64,000 bases of DNA. Source: Paraliobacillus zengyii. GTDB taxonomy: Bacteria > Bacillota > Bacilli > Bacillales > Amphibacillaceae. Each line of letters opens with the position of its first letter. Position 1 is the stretch's first letter. Of this stretch, positions 1 to 9,480 are shown piece after piece. The position numbers and the translations under genes were made by a program. The notes under the pieces were generated by a model. The model saw only the letters and a program-made list of their open reading frames with translations, was not told the DNA's origin and ran no database searches. The DNA is taken from positions 2,191,501-2,255,500 of the forward strand of contig NZ_CP029797.1 of assembly GCF_003268595.1 (NCBI RefSeq), written 5' to 3'.

Positions 1-337
1 ATACAATGCCCCATAAGGCTATTCCAAATATAGCGCTTGGCCATAATCCACGTAATTTTTTTAACAGTAAATAGTAAATAATTGCTACTGCTAATGATAA
101 TACGCCGATTAGAATAATTGCAATTAATTCAGCTAACCATCCGCTTGTCCAATCTTTATTTAACCAAGACCTAATTATGAAAGATGCTGGAGATACAGAT
201 GTAAAATTAAAATAACTAGCAAACCATCCCATAAACCCCCAAAAAACACCCCCTACAAATCCAGTCATAAGTGATTTTGTAATAATCGAAGTCGGTTGTT
301 CTCTCTTGTTTTGTTCTAATTGTTTTTTAGCTACCAT
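1..337 (-). CDS. yqhR: YqhR family membrane protein (3' end outside window)
   Basis: Partial gene of 112 visible codons; the stop lies beyond position 1. The ATG at 337 follows a good ribosome site (GAGGTGAT about 5 bases upstream). The translation starts MVAKKQLEQNKREQ, then has a hydrophobic segment (GFVGGVFWGFMGWFASYF), a loop and a second membrane region (AELIAIILIGVLSLAVAII). This fits YqhR, a conserved Bacillaceae membrane protein of unknown function. Its neighbours yqhP and yqhO support the assignment by gene order. Function is not known and none is inferred. Confidence 0.75.
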   Translation of the reverse strand, partial: MVAKKQLEQNKREQPTSIITKSLMTGFVGGVFWGFMGWFASYFNFTSVSPASFIIRSWLNKDWTSGWLAELIAIILIGVLSLAVAIIYYLLLKKLRGLWPSAIFGIALWGIV

Positions 338-582
338 CCTTATCACCTCGAGATATAGGATGACCATTTTTTTTTACAATATGCTTGGTTTGTTATAAAA
401 GAAAATTTATCTACTACTAGTGCTTTCTTGTATTTTTTAGTAAAATAGATGTAAGACTTTTAAAAAAGCAGCATAATAAATGCATATAATTAATAGATTA
501 CGGAAATAATATATGATAGAAATGATTCGCCTAGCCATAAACAAAAAAGGTTTTAAAAAAAACAGTAGAAAGGGTGAAAAAA

Positions 583-969
583 ATGTTCCGTCATAGGTTT
601 TCTGTATGGATATATATCCTTCTTGGTCTTGCTATTATTGGTTTAGGAAGTAAATTACTCACAAATCCAACAGGTTTCATTATGAATATATTAATTATCG
701 CAGGTCTTGGTGCATTAATTTACGGTGCAATCTACTTCTTTATCATTCGAAAGCGTACGACAGATGATTTAATAAAATATAAAAAAGCTGTTAAACAATC
801 AAAGAAAAAATATAAAAATCAACAAACAAAAAAAGCATCGACATCTAAAGCCATTAAAAAGAATCAACCTATATTAAAAAAGAAAAAACATATTAAAAAA
901 ACTGATGCACCGCATTTACGTGTAATCGATGGAAAAAAACAAAAAAGAAAAGATCGAGCCACATTTTAG
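583..969 (+). CDS. yqhP: YqhP / SA1362 family small membrane protein
   Basis: About 128 residues. Two hydrophobic segments (roughly residues 6-24 and 32-54) are followed by a strongly basic, lysine-rich tail of about 70 residues that should face the cytoplasm. A GTG at 574 is in frame, but the AAAGG at 569-573 is correctly spaced only for the ATG at 583, so I use 583. The family is restricted to Firmicutes and has no assigned role. The last codons form the left arm of a terminator hairpin, so coding and termination signals overlap. It diverges from yqhR. Confidence 0.75.
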   Translation: MFRHRFSVWIYILLGLAIIGLGSKLLTNPTGFIMNILIIAGLGALIYGAIYFFIIRKRTTDDLIKYKKAVKQSKKKYKNQQTKKASTSKAIKKNQPILKKKKHIKKTDAPHLRVIDGKKQKRKDRATF

Positions 970-991
970 TGGCATGTCTTTTCTTTTTTTA
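941..991 (+). terminator. Intrinsic terminator of yqhP
   Basis: A-rich arm plus GCCAC (958-962), loop around the stop codon, GTGGC (969-973) and a T-rich arm. The hairpin uses the end of the yqhP coding sequence. Confidence 0.7.
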
Positions 992-1107
992 TTTCATAAA
1001 TAGTGTTGGTTTTCAAACTGTGCAGTAGCTGTAAAATACGCGTAGTGAATAATCGAAAATACTTGCTAACGAAAAGGGAACTTATTTTTTCCATAGCGAA
1101 TACTTAT

Positions 1108-1998
1108 TTAGTTAGGCCAGTGTGTTAGAAATGATGTGGCTCTTTTTTTACCAAATAGGATTAAATCCCTTTTTGAATCTTTAGATAACGATAAATCAGA
1201 TACATCAACTTCTTTTACTGGTATGAATAGGAGATCATCTGTATGTTTTTTTGATATATATCTAGCGTCATGTGCTAAACGCATCGTTGTAACCAAGGCT
1301 TCTGAAAGATTAAACGCATTTGTAATCTTTTTCTCGGGGATTTGATCGTATGCTGCACTTAAATTCATACCTAATAAAGGTCTTCTTCTCATAGAACGAT
1401 CTTTATCAAAAATCCACATCGGTGTATTACTTAAAATAGCACCATCTACTATAATACTTTTTTGGTTTTTTTTATTGACTAATTTCTTGGGACGAAAGAA
1501 ATAAGGTAGACTTGCACTCATCCGAACTGCTGTCGCTATTAAGAAACTCTCTGGTTTTATTCCATATAAACGCTCCAAGTCATCTGGTAAAACAACAATT
1601 TTACCTAAAGATAAGTCTGCAACAACCACCTTTAACAAGCCTTCTGGAAGATCACGAAAAGTATATACATTCTTATCAGCAAGTCTTTGATATAACCACT
1701 TCTCAAAAGCATCACCTTTATATATGCCCATTGTAAAGTATAGTGAAAAGACTTTACAAATAGGAATATATTTATCCATAATACTTGTATCCAAGAATTT
1801 TTTTAAATCTAAATTTATCAGCGTTAATTCAATTTCTTTTACAGTATATCCTGCTGCAAGTAAGCTCGCTAAAATTGCACCTGCCGATGTTCCGGCTAAA
1901 CGCTCAAACGTAAAACCTTTCTCTTCCAATACCTCCAATGCACCGATAAAGGCAAAAGCTTTGACTCCTCCTCCTGAAAAAACACCATCAATTTTCAT
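1108..1998 (-). CDS. yqhO: Patatin-like phospholipase family protein YqhO
   Basis: 296 residues; B. subtilis YqhO has a similar length. Patatin fold signatures are present: glycine-rich oxyanion motif SGGGVKA (residues 8-14), nucleophile elbow GTSAG with Ser38, and the catalytic Asp in VDGAILSN about two thirds along. The family hydrolyses acyl esters; the substrate here is unknown. An ATG 15 bases further upstream (2013) lacks a ribosome site, whereas ATG 1998 is preceded by GGGGG at good spacing. No signal peptide, so it is probably cytosolic or peripherally membrane-bound. Transcribed alone, convergent with yqhP. Confidence 0.85.
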   Translation of the reverse strand: MKIDGVFSGGGVKAFAFIGALEVLEEKGFTFERLAGTSAGAILASLLAAGYTVKEIELTLINLDLKKFLDTSIMDKYIPICKVFSLYFTMGIYKGDAFEKWLYQRLADKNVYTFRDLPEGLLKVVVADLSLGKIVVLPDDLERLYGIKPESFLIATAVRMSASLPYFFRPKKLVNKKNQKSIIVDGAILSNTPMWIFDKDRSMRRRPLLGMNLSAAYDQIPEKKITNAFNLSEALVTTMRLAHDARYISKKHTDDLLFIPVKEVDVSDLSLSKDSKRDLILFGKKRATSFLTHWPN

Positions 1999-2061
1999 AA
2001 GAACCCCCAACATGTGTTTATTCTATATATAGGAGAAGCCGTATTAATTTAGAACTATAAA

Positions 2062-2991
2062 CTATTTTACAGATACAACCATATCTAATGCATTTATTGG
2101 TACCTCAGTTGTCTCTAATTGATAAACAATATTATCATTTATCCAAATTATATTAACATCGACAGAATTACCACCCTCATCGTATGCTACGAACACATTT
2201 CCTACGTCTGGTGCAGGTAAAAGTTTTTTTTCTAAGAATTCAACTATTTGTATAGCAATATTCTCAATCTCCATCTGGTCAGATATCATAGACGATACTT
2301 GTAGAAACCATCTTCCTTCTTGCCAGTTCACACTCTCCCTCAATTTATCTTCTTCATACTTACCATATATGTCAAACCCAAGATCTAATGCTGTTTCTTC
2401 TCCAGGCTCAACATTTATTGGATCGGTATTTTCAGTGAAATCCTCCTCTAGACTATTAGAATCTTCTTTATAATCCTTAGCAGAGAAAGTTGCGATTAAT
2501 TCTTCATCTAACCTTGTCAATTGGTCAACATTAATTTCTCTGGAATCATTAATTTGATAATAAGATATCTTATAGCTATTACTCGTGTTTTCTTCGATAT
2601 AACCAGTTAAAAAAGTATTATCATCAATTGGAAATGTTGTCGGTGTAGTAGCATTATCCATTACTAGCAAAGCTTTTAGATCATTCACTACCTCTTCAAC
2701 AGGCTTAGATCCAACTATTTCCTCTTCTGTTCTTTCCTTTGAAATTATATTCGTTTCTTGTGCTGGTTTTGAAGCATTCTGATTTGAACTATCCCAATTT
2801 AGTATTAATATTAAAAATAATCCTGCCGTAAAAATTAACCCAAAAATAGGATACCAAAAAATTGTCTTCTTTTTAGAAAACTTATCTACTAATTTGTCTT
2901 CCAGTTCACTACCAAATTCATCTCTTGGCTCTATCTTGTTATATTCCTTTTTCAAAAGATTTAATAGCGCTTTTTCTTTATTCTGATCCAA
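2062..2991 (-). CDS. Membrane-anchored anti-sigma factor (RsiX-like)
   Basis: About 309 residues. A cytoplasmic N-terminal part (residues 1-45) that should bind the sigma factor precedes one membrane helix (FWYPIFGLIFTAGLFLILIL) and a large acidic extracellular part of about 240 residues. The longest frame begins at 3024, but AGGAGG lies 8 bases before a TTG at 2991, which I prefer. That start overlaps the sigma gene stop by 14 bases, the usual coupled sigma/anti-sigma arrangement. The name rests on topology and context; sequence identity to RsiX is weak. The extracellular signal it senses is unknown. Confidence 0.7.
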   Translation of the reverse strand: MDQNKEKALLNLLKKEYNKIEPRDEFGSELEDKLVDKFSKKKTIFWYPIFGLIFTAGLFLILILNWDSSNQNASKPAQETNIISKERTEEEIVGSKPVEEVVNDLKALLVMDNATTPTTFPIDDNTFLTGYIEENTSNSYKISYYQINDSREINVDQLTRLDEELIATFSAKDYKEDSNSLEEDFTENTDPINVEPGEETALDLGFDIYGKYEEDKLRESVNWQEGRWFLQVSSMISDQMEIENIAIQIVEFLEKKLLPAPDVGNVFVAYDEGGNSVDVNIIWINDNIVYQLETTEVPINALDMVVSVK

Positions 2992-3523
2992 ATAACCCAC
3001 CTCCTGACTTAATCCCTTGCTCATAATCTTCTAACAATGTTCGCAATTGCTTTATCGCCCGATGATACGTCACTTTCACTTTAGACTCAGACCAGTTCAT
3101 AACATTTGCCGTTTCTTTCACTGAAAAATCATGCATGTTTCGGAGTACGATAACCATTCGATAATCAGTTTTAAGTTCACTCAATTTATCGTACACCTGA
3201 CCTAATTCGTCTTTACTTTCCACTTTTTCTTCCGTGCTTTTTTCCTTAAATGGAATAATATTTAGCAAAAAGTCTTGCAATATTACTTGCCTACTTTGTT
3301 TTCGAAAATGATCCATCGATATATTTTTTGCTATCGTGAACAACCATGTTTTCATTGATGAATCACCCTTATATTTTGAACTAGTATTGAATAAGCGAAC
3401 GAAAACTTCTTGTGTTAAATCTTCAGCATCTTCTTGTGATTTCGTAAATGAAAGAATAAATCGATAAACATCTTTATAATAAGTTCGATAAATAATTCGA
3501 ATTTCGTCTTCATTCCATTGCAA
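2978..3523 (-). CDS. ECF-type RNA polymerase sigma factor (SigX-like)
   Basis: 181 residues, normal for extracytoplasmic-function sigma factors. Region 2 lies at about residues 10-78 (core motif QEDAEDLTQEVFVRLF, then WLFTIAKN) and region 4 at about 115-165 with a helix-turn-helix (FSVKETANVMNWSESKVKVTYHRA). Region 4 resembles B. subtilis SigX most, from memory. Overlaps the downstream anti-sigma gene. The upstream promoter matches the ECF consensus with a SigX-type CGTC -10, implying autoregulation. SigX regulons usually modify envelope charge; that role is inferred here. Confidence 0.85.
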   Translation of the reverse strand: MQWNEDEIRIIYRTYYKDVYRFILSFTKSQEDAEDLTQEVFVRLFNTSSKYKGDSSMKTWLFTIAKNISMDHFRKQSRQVILQDFLLNIIPFKEKSTEEKVESKDELGQVYDKLSELKTDYRMVIVLRNMHDFSVKETANVMNWSESKVKVTYHRAIKQLRTLLEDYEQGIKSGGGLFGSE

Positions 3524-3554
3524 CTTGTTTCACCCTCTTTATTATATTTTATTA

Positions 3555-3580
3555 GACGATTTTAATCATTTTACGTTACA
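3555..3580 (-). promoter_or_regulatory. ECF-sigma promoter (TGTAAC-N16-CGTC)
   Basis: On the minus strand TGTAAC (3580-3575) and CGTC (3558-3555) are separated by exactly 16 bases, about 30 bases before the sigma gene start. This matches the SigX/SigW class; the CGTC -10 favours SigX. It predicts positive autoregulation of the sigma/anti-sigma operon. Confidence 0.7.
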
Positions 3581-3606
3581 AAAAAGTACAATATATAATT
3601 CCGTCA

Positions 3607-3650
3607 CAAAAAATCACCAGTCCGTCTTACTGATCGGGCTGGTGATTTTA
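3607..3650 (-). terminator. Intrinsic terminator
   Basis: AAATCACCAG and CTGGTGATTT pair around an approximately 20-base loop, with a T run on the minus strand, directly after the 569-residue membrane protein gene. Confidence 0.75.
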
Positions 3651-3654
3651 CTAT

Positions 3655-5364
3655 CTATTCTGTTAATCCCTCTATGGTCATCTCTTCTACAGTTGCTGTT
3701 TGCTCATCGCGAACTTTTACTTGCATAGTAACCTCGTCACCCTCTTGTAAAAACACAGCTAACGGCTGATTACTCGCATTTATTGTATAAATTGTTTCTT
3801 CACCATCTAATAAAAACTGAACTACTTGGCTCGTATCAGTTGTTATAACAAGCACACGATATACAATTCCACTTCTTGATTCTGCTTCAACTTCTTCAGT
3901 TGATTCAACCCTTCCAGGATCTTGTTGTAACGCAATACGATAGGCATCTAATGTACCTTCTGCTGTATCGCCAAAAACGACAAAGTCAGAATCAGATGCA
4001 TCGATATATGCATAATGCTTAAACAGTCCATTAGGATCCAATACATTTACTACCCAAGTTGGATTCCCATCGATATTATACAAAATTGGCATGGAGCCTT
4101 CCCAATTTTTTTCAGGAAATTCTTTATTTACAATTTGTTTTGCACCTTCACTATCCATTATTCCATTATTAATATCTCCATTATAATAAGTTAATGTTCC
4201 TGTTCGCGCATGGATTAATGTGTAACCAAGAGCTGAGTCAATATTTTCTTTTGGAGAAGTCATGTCTGTAAAATAAAACATTTCTCCATTTTCATCAAAA
4301 ATAGGTGTAACACTTTTCTCCGTTCCTGAATCATTTGGAATTCGAACATCTTTTTTACCAAAAAGACTATTAAACCAACCATGAACATAATTTCCAAAAT
4401 ATTCATTTTGTAACGCTGCCATTTCCGAACTAACAGAGCCTTCGATAAAGTCTGGCGCTTGATTCGTTTGATATAAGGATAATTCACCAGTAACTGGATC
4501 TACAACCGCTACCATCAGTTCATTCATATTTGGTTTATTGGTAATCTTAACTGGTTGGTATAATGTTTGTACGTACCAGGGTTTGCCTTGTTCATCCACT
4601 TCTATTTGTGCTTCTCCACTCTGGATATACTGTGGATATTGATTGTAAATAACTCGTTGAATGTTGTCATTAAAATAACTTGAGTTTGTATAGCTCATCT
4701 TACTATCCACAAACTCCGGTTGCGCGTTAACATTTGTCGCAGATATTCTAAAATAACCTTCTGTTTCACTTCCTCGTAGGTATTTCCAAAAACCAGTAAA
4801 TTCTAATGGAGCAACATAAACAATCTCTTCATCAATTTTTTGAACTTGTAATTTACCTAGGTCATAAAATTGAGGATTTGGTACAACACTCATTGCTTTT
4901 TGCATCTTGTTTCGAGCTGACTCTGGAGCAACCGCAATTGGTGTATCTTCTTTACTAAGGGGTTCTGATTGATCTTGTTCTTCTTTATCAATTGATTCAT
5001 ATGAATCATCCAATGCGAAAAATCCTGCTATAAAAACAATAGGCAATGCTACTATTGCTAATATAAAGACAAAACCAATAATCGAATTCTGTGGAGCCTT
5101 ATAAACTTTAACTCCTTCAATCATTACAAATAACAAAGCTGTAGTTATTAAACCTACAAGTAAATTTGATAATAGCATATTTGGAATTGTAATCGTAGGC
5201 ATAATGACATAGATTATGATACTAAATAAAATAAAAGCTACTATAAAAATAGAAACACCGTGTTTAAGTATAGCTTTTTTATTTTTTTTCGTAATTAGCA
5301 ATGTGAGCAATACGAAAAGATATAATATAAATGATAAAGCTGTGGTAATTATAACGCCTAACAT
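3655..5364 (-). CDS. Unrecognised membrane protein with large extracytoplasmic PepSY-like region
   Basis: 569 residues that I cannot assign to a named family. Residues 1-130 contain about four hydrophobic segments. A charged linker (about 125-150) leads to a soluble region of about 400 residues with repeated patterns of the type VVDPVTGEL, IHARTGTLTYY and a GNPTWVVNVLDPNG segment. These resemble PepSY-type modules, which are often found in extracytoplasmic protease-inhibitor-like domains. The C-terminal 70 residues look like a small beta domain. It has its own terminator and sits beside the ECF sigma locus but is not clearly in the same transcript. A function cannot be assigned. Confidence 0.6.
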   Translation of the reverse strand: MLGVIITTALSFILYLFVLLTLLITKKNKKAILKHGVSIFIVAFILFSIIIYVIMPTITIPNMLLSNLLVGLITTALLFVMIEGVKVYKAPQNSIIGFVFILAIVALPIVFIAGFFALDDSYESIDKEEQDQSEPLSKEDTPIAVAPESARNKMQKAMSVVPNPQFYDLGKLQVQKIDEEIVYVAPLEFTGFWKYLRGSETEGYFRISATNVNAQPEFVDSKMSYTNSSYFNDNIQRVIYNQYPQYIQSGEAQIEVDEQGKPWYVQTLYQPVKITNKPNMNELMVAVVDPVTGELSLYQTNQAPDFIEGSVSSEMAALQNEYFGNYVHGWFNSLFGKKDVRIPNDSGTEKSVTPIFDENGEMFYFTDMTSPKENIDSALGYTLIHARTGTLTYYNGDINNGIMDSEGAKQIVNKEFPEKNWEGSMPILYNIDGNPTWVVNVLDPNGLFKHYAYIDASDSDFVVFGDTAEGTLDAYRIALQQDPGRVESTEEVEAESRSGIVYRVLVITTDTSQVVQFLLDGEETIYTINASNQPLAVFLQEGDEVTMQVKVRDEQTATVEEMTIEGLTE

Positions 5365-5546
5365 GCAGACCTCTCCCTTTTTGTTGTTTATCTTACTAAG
5401 ATATACGGATTACGCTTGAATTTAGTTTCAATATTTTAAAGTAAATTACTTAGTAGAAAATCGCCTTGTTAGCAACAAATGAGTCCTGTTTTAAGCTATT
5501 GGGAGAAACTTACGTGACAGTTTTTGAAAATCTGATTAAACAATTT

Positions 5547-5591
5547 AAAAACAGAAGAAATACGTATATTTACGAATTCCTTCTGTTTTTA
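5547..5591 (-). terminator. Terminator after mntR
   Basis: AAAACAGAAG and CTTCTGTTTT pair across a loop of about 22 bases just downstream of the mntR stop. Confidence 0.6.
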
Positions 5592-5596
5592 ATTAA

Positions 5597-6019
5597 TTAT
5601 AATTCGTCATTCTCTTTATGTAATTGCTTTAGTTCTTCTACTCTACTTGGGTTCTTTTCAAAATACTGGACTAAATCACCAATTCGATCGATAGAGTTCC
5701 AACTTAAATGATGCTCAATTCCTTCTACATCATGATAAATATTTTCTTTATTTACGCCAATTATCCCGAGAAATTGTTCTAATAACTCATGTCGATATAC
5801 AAGTCGTTTACCTATTTTTTTTCCTTGAGGAGTTAGAATCAATCCTCTATATTTCTCGTAATTTAGATATTCATCTTTATCAAGTTTTTGAACCATCTTT
5901 GTAACGGAGGAAGGGTGAACTTCTAAAGCTTCAGCAATATCAGAAACACGAGCATAACCTTTTGAGTCAATTAACATGTATATTTGTTCTATATAATCTT
6001 CCATACTAGGTGTTGGCAT
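5597..6019 (-). CDS. mntR: Manganese-responsive transcriptional regulator MntR
   Basis: 140 residues, DtxR family. It represses Mn(II) uptake genes when manganese binds. The N-terminal winged helix-turn-helix ([21 protein letters not shown]) is followed by the dimer and metal domain. The six ligands known from B. subtilis MntR are all in place: Asp8, Glu11, His77, Glu99, Glu102 and His103. A longer frame starts at 6040, but GGAGG sits 7 bases before ATG 6019, and this start gives the family's N-terminus. Monocistronic, with a terminator downstream. Nearly identical to the B. subtilis protein as I recall it. Confidence 0.95.
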   Translation of the reverse strand: MPTPSMEDYIEQIYMLIDSKGYARVSDIAEALEVHPSSVTKMVQKLDKDEYLNYEKYRGLILTPQGKKIGKRLVYRHELLEQFLGIIGVNKENIYHDVEGIEHHLSWNSIDRIGDLVQYFEKNPSRVEELKQLHKENDEL

Positions 6020-6236
6020 GGTAGTCCTCCAATTCTTCAATTCCCTTTAATACCTATAATAAAAAGGATACAATAGTTTTGCTATGTACACAAGCGATTT
6101 TCCTTGTTGGTAAGTTTTTAAATAGATTAAATATACTAATTTAAGATATCTAGCATCAATGAAAGAATTTTTTTGGAAAAAATGATATAATTGTCGTACA
6201 ATAGAATATGACTTTTATAAAAACGGGGGAAGTAAA

Positions 6237-6629
6237 ATGGAATTGTATATCTTAATTGGACTATTAATAGCGCTAATCGTATTTAGTGTCTATAGATATG
6301 TTAAACAACGACGCATACTAAAAACGATTTCGGAAGAAGAATTTCGTGAAGGATATCGTAAAGCACAGCTAATCGATGTAAGAGAACCAAAGGAATTTGA
6401 TGGTGGTCACATTTTGGGAGCGCGGAATATTCCATTAACCCAAATGAAACAACGCATGAATGAGTTACGTAAAGATCAAGCTATCTATTTATATTGTCAA
6501 AACGGCTCTCGAACGGGACGAGCAGCATTAATGCTAAGTAAAAAAGGCTATACTGACATAAGTCAGCTTCAAGGCGGTTTTAAAAAATGGTCTGGAAAGA
6601 TTAAAAAATCAAAAAAAGCAAGCTATTAA
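6237..6629 (+). CDS. yqhL: Membrane-anchored rhodanese-like protein YqhL
   Basis: 130 residues: one N-terminal membrane helix (residues 3-19), a short basic linker, then a rhodanese domain (about 30-122). The domain has the substrate-binding start LIDVREPKEF and the active loop CQNGSRTG with Cys87, the persulfide-carrying cysteine. It may transfer sulfur at the inner membrane face; the acceptor is unknown. ATG at 6237 follows GGGGGAAG. It stands alone, convergent with the gcv operon across a shared terminator. Confidence 0.85.
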   Translation: MELYILIGLLIALIVFSVYRYVKQRRILKTISEEEFREGYRKAQLIDVREPKEFDGGHILGARNIPLTQMKQRMNELRKDQAIYLYCQNGSRTGRAALMLSKKGYTDISQLQGGFKKWSGKIKKSKKASY

Positions 6630-6675
6630 CTAAATAAGAAGGCCTCTTCCAACTGGAAGAGGCCTTCTTATTTAG
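6630..6675. terminator. Bidirectional terminator between yqhL and gcvPB
   Basis: Perfect 21-bp stem (6630-6650 with 6655-6675) and an AACT loop. It contains the gcvPB stop codon at 6672-6674 and ends both converging transcripts. Confidence 0.85.
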
Positions 6676-8129
6676 AACTCGTATTTTAATATTGGTTTTC
6701 TAGCTGCTCTTGTTTCGTCCATACGCCGAACAATCGTTGTATGTGGTGCTTCTTGAACATATTCCGGGTTATTTTTTACTTCGTCTGCTATTTCTATCAT
6801 TGTATCTATAAAACCGTCTAGTGTTTCTTTTGCCTCTGTTTCTGTTGGTTCAATCATCATGGCTTCCTCTACATTTATAGGGAAATAAATCGTTGGTGGA
6901 TGATACCCAAAGTCCAACAACCGTTTAGCAATATCTAATGTTCGAACACCTAATTTTTTTTGGTTTTCTCCCGATAAGACAAATTCATGTTTACAGTGTT
7001 GTGAATATGGTAATTTAAATACTGGTTCTAATCTTCGCATCATATAATTAGCATTTAATACAGCATATTCACTGACCTTTTTCAAACCTTCTGCACCCAT
7101 TGTCCTAATATAGGTATATGCACGTACATTGATGCCAAAATTCCCATAAAAAGGTTTCACTCTGCCTATTGAGTGTGGACGATCATAATCCAATTCGAAT
7201 TTATTATTATGTTTTCTTAACACTGGTTTTGGTAAAAATCGTGCAATTTCTTCCGATACACCAACAGGTCCAGATCCAGGTCCACCACCACCATGTGGGC
7301 CAGTGAACGTTTTGTGTAAATTCAAATGAACAACATCAAAACCCATATCACCGGGTCTTGTATATCCCATAATCGCGTTTAAATTAGCCCCATCATAGTA
7401 TAATCGACCACCAACATCATGAATTATTCGAGCCATTTCGGTAATTTCTTCTTCAAACAAACCTAATGTATTCGGATTCGTTAGCATTAGTGCAGCTGTA
7501 TGGTGATCTACAACCCTTTTTAAATCCTCTAGGTCTACTAATCCTCGCTCGTTTGTTTTTACTGTAACAGCCTCAAATCCAGCAACGGAAGCTGATGCAG
7601 GATTTGTTCCATGTGCCGAATCTGGAACAATTACTTTTGATCGTTTAAAATCATTATTTCCTTCATGAAATGCTCGAATCATCATTAATCCAGTCCACTC
7701 ACCTTGTGCACCTGCTGCTGGCTGAAGCGAAACATCATACATACCAGTAATTTCAGTCAAAGCAGTTTGCAAATCATACATAACCTCTAGAGCACCTTGT
7801 ACTGATTCTGGATCTTGATATGGATGGATATGACTAAAACCTTCTAATCGGATAACATCTTCGTTCATTTTCGGATTATATTTCATCGTACATGATCCAA
7901 GTGGATAAAAACCTGAATCCACGCCATAATTCCGACGTGACAATCCAGTATAATGTCTGATAATTTGTAATTCACTCAGTTCAGGTAAGTTAGGAGGAGT
8001 TGACCGAATATAAGCTGGATCTAGCAGCGATTCGATATCCGTCTCTTCCACATCTAAATCCGGTAAACTATGACTTGTTCGACCTGGCTTACTTAATTCA
8101 AAAATTAATGGATAATCTTGATTATTCAA
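6672..8129 (-). CDS. gcvPB: Glycine dehydrogenase (decarboxylating) subunit 2
   Basis: 485 residues. Together with GcvPA it forms the PLP-dependent P-protein of the glycine cleavage system, which decarboxylates glycine and loads the aminomethyl group onto the lipoyl H-protein. The PLP lysine is Lys273 in [17 protein letters not shown], followed by the glycine-rich loop. Start is TTG at 8129 with AGGTG about 6 bases upstream, overlapping the gcvPA stop by 8 bases, so translation is probably coupled. Third gene of gcvT-gcvPA-gcvPB. The H-protein gene is not in the window. Confidence 0.95.
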   Translation of the reverse strand: MNNQDYPLIFELSKPGRTSHSLPDLDVEETDIESLLDPAYIRSTPPNLPELSELQIIRHYTGLSRRNYGVDSGFYPLGSCTMKYNPKMNEDVIRLEGFSHIHPYQDPESVQGALEVMYDLQTALTEITGMYDVSLQPAAGAQGEWTGLMMIRAFHEGNNDFKRSKVIVPDSAHGTNPASASVAGFEAVTVKTNERGLVDLEDLKRVVDHHTAALMLTNPNTLGLFEEEITEMARIIHDVGGRLYYDGANLNAIMGYTRPGDMGFDVVHLNLHKTFTGPHGGGGPGSGPVGVSEEIARFLPKPVLRKHNNKFELDYDRPHSIGRVKPFYGNFGINVRAYTYIRTMGAEGLKKVSEYAVLNANYMMRRLEPVFKLPYSQHCKHEFVLSGENQKKLGVRTLDIAKRLLDFGYHPPTIYFPINVEEAMMIEPTETEAKETLDGFIDTMIEIADEVKNNPEYVQEAPHTTIVRRMDETRAARKPILKYEF

Positions 8130-9468
8130 TGATCACACCTACTTTCTTAGCAAACCTATTAATTTCTTCTTTTGTCCGCATCTCCGTAACAGCAAGTAAC
8201 ATATAACCTCGATATGATTTATCAATTAGAGATAAATCATATCCACCAATCATACCTTCTTCTAACAATGCTCGATTTACTTTTGCAACATCTCGATTCA
8301 AATTGATGACTATTTCATTAAATAATGCACCTTGATAGATAACTTCTATTTCTTGTTTTTCGAGCATTTTTTTTGCATAGTAAGTTTTTTGCATGTTTTG
8401 CCAAGCCATCTGTTTAATACCTTTTTTACCTAATGAACTCATTGCAACTGAAGATGCCAGAGCGTTTAATGCCTGATTTGAACAAATATTAGAAGTCGCT
8501 TTATCTCTTCTGATATGCTGTTCTCGAGCTTGAAGAGTTAAAACAAAACCTCTTTTTCCATCTTCATCTACGGTTTGCCCTACCAACCTTCCAGGAACTT
8601 TACGCATTAGTTTCTTCGAAGTTGCAAAATAGCCACAATGCGGCCCACCAAATTGTGCAGGGATTCCAAATACCTGTGTATCACCAACAACAATATCAGC
8701 ACCAAATTCACTTGGTGGTGTTAAATACCCTAGTGCTAAAGGATTACTAGATACGACAAACATAGCTTTACTATTATTCATCACTTGTCTTATAGTAGCT
8801 AGTGGCTCTATTTGACCAAAAAAGTTTGGATACTGAATAACAACACTTGCTACCGTTTCATCTACTAACGTCTCAAGCATACCTAAATCAGTTAATCCAT
8901 CTTTTTCAGGTATTTCTATAATTTCAATACATTGACCTTTTCCATACGTTTCAATTATTGCTCTAGATTCAGGATGGACTGTTTTAGAAACAAGTACTTT
9001 TTTTCTCTTTGTTTGTGCAACACTAAGATTGGTTGATTCCGCTAATGCAGTTGGTCCATCGTACATCGAGGAATTTGCTACATCCATACCAGTTAATTCA
9101 CAGATCATCGTTTGAAATTCAAAAATAGCCTGCAATTCGCCTTGTGAAATTTCAGGTTGATAAGGTGTGTAAGCAGTGTAAAATTCTGATCTAGAGATTA
9201 TATGATCAACTACTGATGGAATGTAGTGATCATAAACACCTGCACCTAAAAAGGATGTATGTGTCTTCGTGTTCACATTTTTCTTTGCTAGAGCAGTTAA
9301 CTCCTGCATTAATTGCGATTCATTTGCTGGCTTTTTTAACTGTAATTCTTTCTGTAAACGTAATTCATTAGGTATATCCTCAAATAGCTCATCTGTAGTA
9401 GATACACCAACAGTGTCTAACATTTCCTTTTTATCCTCTTGTGTCATTGGTAAGTAGCGAAACTCCAT
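8122..9468 (-). CDS. gcvPA: Glycine dehydrogenase (decarboxylating) subunit 1
   Basis: 448 residues, the N-terminal half of the split P-protein typical of Firmicutes. Family features include [17 protein letters not shown] at the start, [15 protein letters not shown] near residue 75 and [11 protein letters not shown] in the cofactor fold. It lacks the PLP lysine, which is on GcvPB. The ATG at 9468 has GGGGGAG upstream and follows the gcvT stop by 12 bases. Expressed in the glycine-induced operon behind the riboswitch. Confidence 0.95.
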   Translation of the reverse strand: MEFRYLPMTQEDKKEMLDTVGVSTTDELFEDIPNELRLQKELQLKKPANESQLMQELTALAKKNVNTKTHTSFLGAGVYDHYIPSVVDHIISRSEFYTAYTPYQPEISQGELQAIFEFQTMICELTGMDVANSSMYDGPTALAESTNLSVAQTKRKKVLVSKTVHPESRAIIETYGKGQCIEIIEIPEKDGLTDLGMLETLVDETVASVVIQYPNFFGQIEPLATIRQVMNNSKAMFVVSSNPLALGYLTPPSEFGADIVVGDTQVFGIPAQFGGPHCGYFATSKKLMRKVPGRLVGQTVDEDGKRGFVLTLQAREQHIRRDKATSNICSNQALNALASSVAMSSLGKKGIKQMAWQNMQKTYYAKKMLEKQEIEVIYQGALFNEIVINLNRDVAKVNRALLEEGMIGGYDLSLIDKSYRGYMLLAVTEMRTKEEINRFAKKVGVIIE

Positions 9469-9480
9469 TTTTTCTCCCCC

